From JADHUC01 sp964617665 (GTDB lineage Bacteria > Planctomycetota > Planctomycetia > Pirellulales > Pirellulaceae), in the NCBI GenBank assembly GCA_964617665.1, contig CAZUAH010000162.1:1-25644 (forward strand): DNA of 25,644 nt. Direction: 5' to 3'. A program made the translations under genes and the position numbers. This document shows positions 1 through 7,503 of this stretch, piece after piece. How positions within the stretch are numbered: position 1 is the stretch's first letter; every line of letters starts with the position of its first letter. Under the pieces are notes generated by a model, which was not told the origin of the DNA, did not search any database, and was given only the letters and a program-made list of their open reading frames with translations.

Positions 1-2
1 TT

Positions 3-3000
3 GGCGAGGAGGAGGCGTATTGGAACGCCTACAATTATCTTCGCGAGCGGACGGACGATTATCAGATCCATCCGGGGCTACTCGACTGCGGTTTTCAGTT
101 GCTTGGTGCTGCCCTGCCCGGCGCTGGAACTGGCATCGACGCCTACGTGCCGATGGGACTGGAGCGGCTGCGGCTGTACGATCGTCCCCAAGGACCGACG
201 TGGTATCTGATTTCTCTCAAGTCGCTGGAAAACAACGTGGCTACGGGCGACATCCGCTTGGTTGACCAGGAGGGCCGTACGCTAATGGAGATCGACGGGA
301 TGCGGCTCCGCCGGGTCCCTCGGGACTGGCTCACGAAGCTAGTCGCCGAGCCGACACCAGACTGGTTGTACGAGTTGGCATGGATCCCCAAGCCTTTGGA
401 GACAGCCGCAACCGACGATGCGATCGAAAGACCCGGCCGATGGTTGATATTCGACACATCAAACGGTCTCGGCGCCGGTTTGGCCGATCGTCTCGATATC
501 AAAGGGCACCGCTGTCGAGTGGTGACGCTCGACGGGGGCGTCGACAGCCGCTTTGAAACCGTTCGGGGGTTCTTGTCGGACGATGAGACTCCTTGTCGGG
601 GAATCGTATACTTGGCATACGGACATGAAAGCGAAGGAAAAGAACCTTCGACAACGAATCCGGATTTCGAGGGACAGCGGCAACGTGGCTGGGGAGGTGT
701 GATGGACATCGTGCACGCCTTGGTCAGATCGGGCACATCGCATCCTCCTCGTCTTTGGCTAGTGAGTCGTGGTGCACAGTCCGTGGGCGATAGCGAACAC
801 TCCATACGGCTTGCCCAGGCGCCGATTTGGGGTCTGGGTCGAGTGATCGCGTCGGAACATCCTGAATTGGCGTGCACTCGGATTGACCTCGATCCAACGG
901 ATCGGCGTGCCGCGGAAGAACAACTAGCGGAAGAGATTTGGGCAGAGCAAAGCGAAGATCAGGTTGCTTATCGTGAAGGCGCGCGTTTCGTTGCGCGTCT
1001 GCGTGCAATGCAGCGGGCTGATATGGGTCTGTTAGATCTACCCTACGGTCAACCCTACCGGCTGGAGATCGTTTCGCGAGGCCAGTTGGATAACGTGGCG
1101 CTGCGGCCGATGCTGCGACAAAAACCCGGGCCTGGGCAAGTAGAAGTCAAGATACGGGCGACGGGACTGAACTTCCGGGATGTGTTGAACGTGTTGGACC
1201 TGTATCCGGGAGATCCAGGCCCACTTGGCGGCGAGTGCGCCGGTGAAATCGTAGCGGTGGGCGAAGGCGTCGAGGAATTCAAGCCAGGAGACCAGGTGTT
1301 TGCATTAGCCCCAGCGAGCTTTTCGAACTACGTGATCACCCTGGCGGAATTTGTCGTTGCCAAGCCCGATCATCTGACTTTCGCGCAAGCCGCGGCAATT
1401 CCTATCTGTTTCGTCACCGCTCATTATGCACTGTGCAAACTGGGGAAGATGAAGCGTGGCGATCGCGTGCTGATACACGCCGCGTCCGGCGGCGTCGGGA
1501 CGGCCGCCATTCAGATCGCCCGTCAGATCGGGGCTGAGGTATTTGCGACGGCGGGAAAATCCGCGAAGCGAGATTATCTGAAATCGCTCGGCATCGAGCA
1601 CGTTATGGACTCACGGTCTCTGGATTTCGCGGAACAGATTCTTGAAGTCACGGGCGGCGAGGGCGTCGACCTGGTGGTCAACTCCCTTACCGGAGATGCG
1701 ATTGCCAAAAGCCTGTCGGTGTTGCGCGATGGCGGCTCCTTCTTGGAACTCGGCAAGACGGATCTCTGGGACCAACAGCAAGTCGACGAGTTCCAGCCGG
1801 GCGTCACGTTCCACGCCATCGCCTTGGACCAAATGATGGCCGAACGCCCGGATATCGTTGGTGAACTGATGCGCGAGGTCGCAAGTCAGTTCGCAGACGG
1901 AAGGCTTGAACCTTCCCCTTTGGCTACGTTCCCCATTCAGAATGCGGTCGAAGCGTTCCGCCATATGGCGCGGGCCGAGCACATTGGCAAGATCGCGATC
2001 GAAGCGGCCGATGATAGCATCGAAGTACAGCAGTTCTCACTGCGCAACGATGCTACTTACTTGGTGACCGGTGGGTTGGGTGGACTGGGGATGAAGGTCG
2101 CTGGTTGGCTTGCTGACAAGGGTGCCGGTCACATCGTGTTGGTAGGTCGATCTGGTCCTCAGCCGGAAGTGGAGACTGCGCTAGAGGAACTCAGGCAGGC
2201 GGGTGTGGACGTCGTGGCGCGACGGTGCGATGTCGCGAGTCGTTCAAAGGTCGCTGATTTGCTCGCCGATCTGAACAAGTCATTACCGCCGCTGAAGGGC
2301 GTCCTCCATTTAGCGGGAGTATTGGATGATGGTTTGCTCCGGGACTTGACACGGGAGCGGTTTGATCGGGTGATGGCAGCAAAGGCGTACGGTGCTTGGC
2401 ACCTGCATGAACTCACCCGAGACCGGTCGTTGGACCTGTTTGTTCTTTTCTCATCCGTGGCCACATTGCTCGGCTCCCCAGGCCAAGGCAATTATGCGGC
2501 GGCCAACGCGTTCTTGGACGCATTGGCCCATTACCGGCGTCGGCACAACCTGCCGGCACTTAGCGTCAACTGGGGCTCTTGGTCGGAAGTGGGCATGGCG
2601 GCCCGACTGAAGGAAACGGAAGGGGATCGCTGGGCGGCAGCGGGGATCGGCTGGATCGAGCCGGAAAAAGGCCTCGAAACCCTGGAGCAGTTGCTTGTCG
2701 AAGATCGCACACAGGCGGGTGTTATGCCCATCGACTGGGGCAAGTTCTTCGAACAAATACCCGTTGGCAGCGAACCTCCATGGCTTACGGATCTTGCCCG
2801 CGAAGCGCGGTCCGCGGCCCCGCAAGCCCACAGCGGCCCACCGGTCCTGGCGGAAAAGCTGCAAGGCGTAACTCCAGGTGAACGGCTTGAGGTAGCTGTA
2901 ACGTCTCTGCAACAACAGGCCGCACGCGTCCTGGCAATGGACGACGGGAGTCTTCCGGATCCGCGCCGGCCGTTGAACGAACTGGGCTTCGACTCGCTAA

Positions 3001-3281
3001 CCGCAGTCGAGTTCTGCAACCGAGTGGGGCGAACGATCGCGAAGTCAATTAATCCGATGATCTTGTTCGATTATCCCACGCTTGAAAGCCTGGCCGTTCA
3101 CGTGGTTGTGGAGCTTCTGCAATTGGAATGCCAGACCGAGAGCAAGCCAGAAGGTGCTGATCGAGAAGAGCCGGTTGATGAAATCGACCAACAAGCGCTG
3201 GCCGAAGTGGAGGGCATGCGCGAAGAGGACATGGACGCCGTCGTGGCGGAACAAATCGAGAAACTCGAACAGTCAGGGTGA
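3..3281 (+). CDS. Type I polyketide synthase, 3' part: DH(partial)-psiKR-ER-KR-ACP (5' end outside window)
   Basis: Modular PKS subunit that processes the beta-carbon of an ACP-bound polyketide in the cytoplasm. The frame is open from base 3, so the gene begins upstream; KS, AT and the start of DH are not visible. Numbering residues from base 3: the end of DH has the HPGLLDC motif (Asp28). A structural KR half follows at about 135-345. ER is at about 350-662, with the NADPH loop HAASGGVG and Tyr401 in the GLNFRDVL region, which in this family goes with S-type alpha-methyl outcome if the extender is branched. KR is at about 684-865 with TGGLGGLG, an LDD motif (774-776, B-type) and Tyr831. ACP is at about 935-1015 with GFDSL, Ser998. 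All visible catalytic residues are intact, so full reduction is expected. The last 35 residues are an acidic helix typical of C-terminal docking elements. It should hand over to the next protein, 130 bases downstream. Confidence 0.95.
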   Translation, partial: GEEEAYWNAYNYLRERTDDYQIHPGLLDCGFQLLGAALPGAGTGIDAYVPMGLERLRLYDRPQGPTWYLISLKSLENNVATGDIRLVDQEGRTLMEIDGMRLRRVPRDWLTKLVAEPTPDWLYELAWIPKPLETAATDDAIERPGRWLIFDTSNGLGAGLADRLDIKGHRCRVVTLDGGVDSRFETVRGFLSDDETPCRGIVYLAYGHESEGKEPSTTNPDFEGQRQRGWGGVMDIVHALVRSGTSHPPRLWLVSRGAQSVGDSEHSIRLAQAPIWGLGRVIASEHPELACTRIDLDPTDRRAAEEQLAEEIWAEQSEDQVAYREGARFVARLRAMQRADMGLLDLPYGQPYRLEIVSRGQLDNVALRPMLRQKPGPGQVEVKIRATGLNFRDVLNVLDLYPGDPGPLGGECAGEIVAVGEGVEEFKPGDQVFALAPASFSNYVITLAEFVVAKPDHLTFAQAAAIPICFVTAHYALCKLGKMKRGDRVLIHAASGGVGTAAIQIARQIGAEVFATAGKSAKRDYLKSLGIEHVMDSRSLDFAEQILEVTGGEGVDLVVNSLTGDAIAKSLSVLRDGGSFLELGKTDLWDQQQVDEFQPGVTFHAIALDQMMAERPDIVGELMREVASQFADGRLEPSPLATFPIQNAVEAFRHMARAEHIGKIAIEAADDSIEVQQFSLRNDATYLVTGGLGGLGMKVAGWLADKGAGHIVLVGRSGPQPEVETALEELRQAGVDVVARRCDVASRSKVADLLADLNKSLPPLKGVLHLAGVLDDGLLRDLTRERFDRVMAAKAYGAWHLHELTRDRSLDLFVLFSSVATLLGSPGQGNYAAANAFLDALAHYRRRHNLPALSVNWGSWSEVGMAARLKETEGDRWAAAGIGWIEPEKGLETLEQLLVEDRTQAGVMPIDWGKFFEQIPVGSEPPWLTDLAREARSAAPQAHSGPPVLAEKLQGVTPGERLEVAVTSLQQQAARVLAMDDGSLPDPRRPLNELGFDSLTAVEFCNRVGRTIAKSINPMILFDYPTLESLAVHVVVELLQLECQTESKPEGADREEPVDEIDQQALAEVEGMREEDMDAVVAEQIEKLEQSG

Positions 3282-3411
3282 GATTCTGCAACGGAAATGC
3301 GGCCGGCTCGATGGGCCATGATACAGACGCGTCGTGGCGTATGAGCAAAATCGTTTTCTCCTGCTGTCGCACTCAAACAGGTGTGGTCATTCACTGAAGA
3401 GTACGCATCAC

Positions 3412-6400
3412 ATGAACCAGTTGTCAGAACGTTTGGAACAAATGACGCCGATGCAGCGCGCCGTATATGCGCTCAAGGAAACACAGGCCCGGCTCGATGC
3501 GCTGAAGCGGCAGCGCGAAGAGCCAATTGCGATTGTCGGTATGTCCTGCCGTTTCCCTGGCCGAGTGCACGATCCCGCGTCCTTTTGGCAGTTGCTGTGT
3601 GACGGCGTGGACGCGATCCGGGAAACGCCGTCAGATCGATGGGACGTGGATGCCTTTTACGATCCGGATCCCATGGCACCTGGCAAAATGAATACGCGCT
3701 GGGGTGGCTTCCTGGACCACATTGACGAGTTCGACAATCACTTCTTCGGCATCTCCGACCGCGAAGCGGCGCGAATCGATCCGCAGCACAGGATGTTGTT
3801 AGAGGTGGCATGGGAGGCGTTGGAGGATGCTGGTATTCCACCATCGACGTTACGAGGATCGCGTGCGGGCGTGTACATCGGCATATCCGTCAGTGAATAC
3901 GGAGCGCTGCTTGCAGGAGACATATGCACAACCGATGCGCATGTAGGCACCGGCACGTCGCATTGCATCGCGGCCAATCGAATCTCGTTCACCTTCGACT
4001 TCAGCGGCCCCAGCGTTGCATTGGATACAGCTTGCTCGTCCTCGCTCGTGGCCACTCACCTGGCATGCCAGAGTATCCGTAATGGCGAGGCCAGCATGGC
4101 CTTGGCCGGTGGCGTCAACTTGATTCTCTCGCCTCTGTCCACAATCAATTTGACCAAGTCTGGCTTTTCGGCCGTGGATGGAAGAGTACGGGCCTTTGAC
4201 GCATCGGCAACTGGATACGTGCGTGGGGAGGGGGCAGGGATAGTCGTTCTGAAACCACTATCGGCCGCTTTGGAGAACAGCGACCCAATCTATGCAGTCA
4301 TTCGTGGCTCGGCTGTGAACCAGAATGGCTGCAACATCGGCATCAGCGCGCCCAGCCGTGTTGCCCAAGAGAATGTGCTACGGCAGGCCTATTCCGAGGC
4401 TAAGGTTCCGCCAGTTCGGATTCGGTTCGTGGAGACGCAGGGTACGGGGACACCCATCGGCGACGCCATTGAGGCGACGGCACTGGGGAGCGTGCTGGGT
4501 AAGGATCGTCCCGCCGGCGAACGCTGTTTGATCGGGTCGGTGAAGACAAATATCGGTCATCTGGAGGCTGCGGCCGGTGTGGCAAGCTTGATGAAGGCTG
4601 CTCTTTCGCTGAAACATCAACGAATTCCACCAAATCTCCATTTCGAGACACCCAACCCGGATATTGACTTCGACGAGCTACGGCTAAAAGTCTCTCAACG
4701 CGTGGAGAATTGGCCGGAGTCCGAACATGCGCGATCGGCTGGTGTCAGCGCGTTTGGCTTTGGAGGCAGCAACGCACACGTCGTTCTTGAAGAGCCACCG
4801 CAATCGAATCGACTGAGTCGACGAGGAGAAGACGGCGGACGGCACAGGCATCTTCTACTCCTTTCTGCACGCACGGAACGGGCCTTGGAAGCCTTGGCCC
4901 AGCGATACGTGGATTACCTCAAGGACGATGCGCTAGCGTGGTCGGACGTCTGCTACACAGCGGCAGTGCGTCGGGACCATCATGATTGTCGACTGGCGAT
5001 CTCAGCCGCGTCACATCAAGAAGCGCTGGACCTGTTGGCAGCGTTTCTCGCCAATGATGTTCGCCCGGGGGTCTTTTCCGGACGTCGACCACATGGCCGC
5101 GGGCCCAAGATCGCGTTTGTCTATCACGGGCTGGCGGAACACTGGGCCTCGTTTTGCCGGAAAATCGACGAGACTCCCAAGGTATTTCGAGAATCGGTCA
5201 ACGAGGTGGATGTCGAGCTTGAGCGAATCGCCGGTTGGTCGCTCAAATCCGTGCTGGCCGAAACGAGCCGTTGGAAGGACCCAGCCTACGCGGTTCCCTG
5301 CGTCGTGACACTCGAACTGGCCCTCTCGAACTGGTGGCACCTCTTGGGAATAACTCCGGATGCCGTGCTCGGGCAGCGCGTGGGTGAGTTGTCGGCAGCC
5401 TGCGTAGCGGGCATTCTCGGTGTCGATGAAGCTTTGGGCGAGGCCGTTGCGTTGGGACGAGGTGCGAGTGCGTCCGAGGCGACCAAATACCGCTCGGCGA
5501 AGCTGCCTTTCATTTCGGCCCAAGATGGGCGGCCGCACGATGGCCCCGATCTCAGCAGCGCCCATTGGCGTTCATGTCTTGTCGAGTCAAACGAGCTTGC
5601 GGCTGGGATTGATCGCCTTCGACATCGAAAAGTCGAGGTCTGCATGGAGGTCGGCCCGGAGGCGTTGGTGACGCAACTTGAGGAACGAATTGGCACGGAA
5701 GACAAGTCGATCGCGATCGCGTCCACACTTGGTCTGTCGGGGGTAGCCCACGACACATTGCAGAACGCTTTGGGGATCCTCTACGCCGCGGGATGCCTTC
5801 TGCGTTGGAATCATCTGTCCCCTTCGGATGGCCGTTGCGTGCGCCTGCCCACGTATCCTTGGCAAAGGCAACGTCTATGGGTGGATTGCGAGAATCCGTT
5901 AATGAAGCCGCTCATTTCACATGTCGATATCCCACGGGAAAGTCAGCTAGCAGAATCAGGCGACGGGCACCGAACGACGGAAGCCCACACCGAGGAGGTC
6001 AGCGTTCGATCACGACCGGAATTGAATACACCTAACGTTGCACCGCGGACGCCCCTGGAAAAGGCCATGGTGCAGGAGTGGCGCGAGGTCCTAAAGATCG
6101 AGGGCATCGGCATTCATGACAACTTCTTTGAACTGGGCGGCGACTCCTTGCAGGTCACCATTTTGCTGAATCGCTTGCAGGAGCATTTGGGCGAGGTGGT
6201 TCCCCTGTTCATTCTCTTCCGCGTTCAGACTATCGAGGAACTCGCGAGCTATCTCCGCCGGCACTATGCAAAGGACGTCCGGCGACTCTATCCCAATGAA
6301 CCTATTAGCGAGGAAGACGAGCCTGAACCAGAGCCGTCGAAGTCTGTTCGACGAAGTGATGTGATGCTCGCCAGGCAGTTGGCTGGCAGTCTCTTGGAAG

Positions 6401-7503
6401 GAGTGACCTTTCCGCCACCCGCGAAACGGAAGAACCCACGGGCGGTTTTCGTTCTATCACCGCCTCGTAGCGGAAGCACGCTGTTTCGCGTGATGATGGC
6501 CGGCCACGAACGACTCTTTGCTCCGCCGGAATTGGAACTGCTGGGCTTCAGTACGATGGCGGACCGCAGAGGTTCCCACGAAAAGGCTGGTACGATGTGG
6601 TCGCGCGGCGTCGTGCGAACTCTGATGGAAATCCACAGCTGTAATGCTGAAGAGGCGCGGGATTTGATGCTTCGAGCCGAAGCGGACAAGACTACGGTAC
6701 AGGACTTCTACCGTCATATGCAGGAAGCGATTGGCGAACGCATACTGGTCGACAAGACACCCAGTTACTCGACCTTGTTGCCTGTGATCGAGCGTGCCGA
6801 GTCGCTGTTCGACGATCCCCTGTACATCCACCTGTTGCGTCATCCTTGCGGGATGATCCGCTCGTTTGTTGACTACAAACTGCACGAGACCTACTACAGG
6901 CAGCAGATCGACTCACGCTTTGAAGTTCCCTTTTCCCCTCATCAGATCGGCGAGTTGGTCTGGGTGATCAGCCACGAGAACATACTGAATTTCTTGGAGC
7001 GTGTTCCGGCAGACCGCCAACACCGCCTGCAGTTTGAAGAACTGGTTCGGCAACCCGAACAGATCATGCGCGAGCTGTGCGAGTTCCTGGAACTCGACTA
7101 TCGGCCAGCCATGATCGATCCGTATGGAGACCCTCGCGGGAAGATGCTGGACGGTGTTGTGGATGAAGACCGAATGCAAGGTGACCAGAAGTTCATGCTC
7201 AAACACAAGTCGATCGATCCCGCCGTCGCCGACACGTGGAAGGCGGACACGACAAGCGAATTCTTGGGGCAGCCCGCCCGCGAGCTTGCCGCCAAGCTGG
7301 GGTACGACGATTTGGACCCATCACTCGAAGAAGACCGAGACAGCCAGCTTGGGTCTCCAGGCGTGGAGCCAACGTCGATTCCTGCCCTGGGAAGAGACAA
7401 CGAAGCCACACAGTTGTTGGCCGGGGTCAATCAACTGTCTGATGACGATGTGGCAACTCTGCTTGAGAGACTCTCTGCCGGCAGCGAGACAACCGATGAC
7501 TGA
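3412..7503 (+). CDS. PKS pass-through module KS0-AT0-carrier-sulfotransferase
   Basis: 1363-residue protein linking the PKS to the NRPS. Residues 1-37 form a docking helix (RLEQMTPMQRAVYALKE) running into EEPIAIVGMSCRFPG, so ATG 3412, with GAAGAG 11 bases upstream, is preferred over the in-frame GTG at 3334. KS (38-460) has Cys208 in DTACSSSL and His383 in KTNIGHLEAAAG. The HGTGT motif reads QGTGT (Gln343), so decarboxylative condensation should fail. AT (564-757) reads YHGLAEHW where the GQG loop should be and GQRVGE where GHSxGE should be (Arg656 for Ser), and it lacks the small subdomain. The carrier (881-955) is PCP-like, GGDSL, Ser912. Sulfotransferase (1007-1297) has the PAPS 5'-phosphosulfate loop PRSGST (1018-1023) and RHPCGMIRSF. 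The C-terminal tail (LSDDDVATLLERL) looks like a short docking motif for the NRPS. Inferred role: transfer and possible sulfonation of the chain without extension. The stop overlaps the next start by 8 bases. Confidence 0.9.
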   Translation: MNQLSERLEQMTPMQRAVYALKETQARLDALKRQREEPIAIVGMSCRFPGRVHDPASFWQLLCDGVDAIRETPSDRWDVDAFYDPDPMAPGKMNTRWGGFLDHIDEFDNHFFGISDREAARIDPQHRMLLEVAWEALEDAGIPPSTLRGSRAGVYIGISVSEYGALLAGDICTTDAHVGTGTSHCIAANRISFTFDFSGPSVALDTACSSSLVATHLACQSIRNGEASMALAGGVNLILSPLSTINLTKSGFSAVDGRVRAFDASATGYVRGEGAGIVVLKPLSAALENSDPIYAVIRGSAVNQNGCNIGISAPSRVAQENVLRQAYSEAKVPPVRIRFVETQGTGTPIGDAIEATALGSVLGKDRPAGERCLIGSVKTNIGHLEAAAGVASLMKAALSLKHQRIPPNLHFETPNPDIDFDELRLKVSQRVENWPESEHARSAGVSAFGFGGSNAHVVLEEPPQSNRLSRRGEDGGRHRHLLLLSARTERALEALAQRYVDYLKDDALAWSDVCYTAAVRRDHHDCRLAISAASHQEALDLLAAFLANDVRPGVFSGRRPHGRGPKIAFVYHGLAEHWASFCRKIDETPKVFRESVNEVDVELERIAGWSLKSVLAETSRWKDPAYAVPCVVTLELALSNWWHLLGITPDAVLGQRVGELSAACVAGILGVDEALGEAVALGRGASASEATKYRSAKLPFISAQDGRPHDGPDLSSAHWRSCLVESNELAAGIDRLRHRKVEVCMEVGPEALVTQLEERIGTEDKSIAIASTLGLSGVAHDTLQNALGILYAAGCLLRWNHLSPSDGRCVRLPTYPWQRQRLWVDCENPLMKPLISHVDIPRESQLAESGDGHRTTEAHTEEVSVRSRPELNTPNVAPRTPLEKAMVQEWREVLKIEGIGIHDNFFELGGDSLQVTILLNRLQEHLGEVVPLFILFRVQTIEELASYLRRHYAKDVRRLYPNEPISEEDEPEPEPSKSVRRSDVMLARQLAGSLLEGVTFPPPAKRKNPRAVFVLSPPRSGSTLFRVMMAGHERLFAPPELELLGFSTMADRRGSHEKAGTMWSRGVVRTLMEIHSCNAEEARDLMLRAEADKTTVQDFYRHMQEAIGERILVDKTPSYSTLLPVIERAESLFDDPLYIHLLRHPCGMIRSFVDYKLHETYYRQQIDSRFEVPFSPHQIGELVWVISHENILNFLERVPADRQHRLQFEELVRQPEQIMRELCEFLELDYRPAMIDPYGDPRGKMLDGVVDEDRMQGDQKFMLKHKSIDPAVADTWKADTTSEFLGQPARELAAKLGYDDLDPSLEEDRDSQLGSPGVEPTSIPALGRDNEATQLLAGVNQLSDDDVATLLERLSAGSETTDD
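4828..5895 (+). other. Degenerate acyltransferase region (AT0) with its KS-AT linker and post-AT linker
   Basis: The flanks are well preserved: SARTERALEALAQRY in the KS-AT linker and LPTYPWQRQRLWV after the AT. The core is not. The GQG oxyanion loop is replaced by YHGLAEHW, the active-site GHSxG by GQRVG, and sequence jumps from the GRG region straight to the FISAQDG strand. The ferredoxin-like subdomain with its substrate motif (YASH/HAFH type) is therefore missing. The frame is open throughout, so this is an in-frame loss inside a translated protein rather than a broken gene. Alternative reading: a scaffold retained for a trans-acting AT, as in trans-AT docking remnants; the QGTGT change in the neighbouring KS makes simple loss of need more likely. 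Confidence 0.85.
6430..7302 (+). other. Sulfotransferase domain (CurM/olefin-synthase-like) within the KS0-AT0 protein
   Basis: PAPS-dependent sulfotransferase fold placed directly after the carrier domain. Seen: the PRSGST 5'-phosphosulfate loop at the end of a beta-strand (AVFVLSPPRSGST), then RVMMAGHERLF and a PPELELL block, a YIHLLRHPCGMIRSF strand-helix with the Arg and Ser used to bind the 3'-phosphate, and a late DTWK segment. The PPEL and HLxRHP blocks resemble, from memory rather than alignment, the sulfotransferase domains of CurM and olefin synthases, which sulfonate a beta-hydroxyl before decarboxylative release. Unlike those proteins there is no KR and no thioesterase in this protein, and the chain should continue into an NRPS. 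Confidence 0.85.

Noticed and set aside
143..877. Long open frames on the - strand and in shifted frames (for example 143-877, 9092-9628, 14014-14874, 22205-22786)
   Set aside because: They lie wholly inside clear PKS/NRPS domains, are rich in Arg, Pro and Ser as expected for GC-rich shadows, and show no recognisable domains.
3334..3411. GTG 3334 as start of the KS0-AT0 gene
   Set aside because: The extra 26 residues look unlike a docking helix, while ATG 3412 begins directly at one and has a weak purine-rich site upstream.
3282..3411. Promoter or terminator between the PKS and the KS0-AT0 gene
   Set aside because: Only 130 bases, with no convincing stem-loop with T-run or promoter pair; most likely an intra-operon gap.
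7124..7495. A 124-codon in-frame extension upstream of the NRPS start
   Set aside because: It overlaps the end of the sulfotransferase domain in another frame and shows no domain pattern; ATG 7496 with the 8-base ATGACTGA overlap and a typical pre-C segment is the better start.
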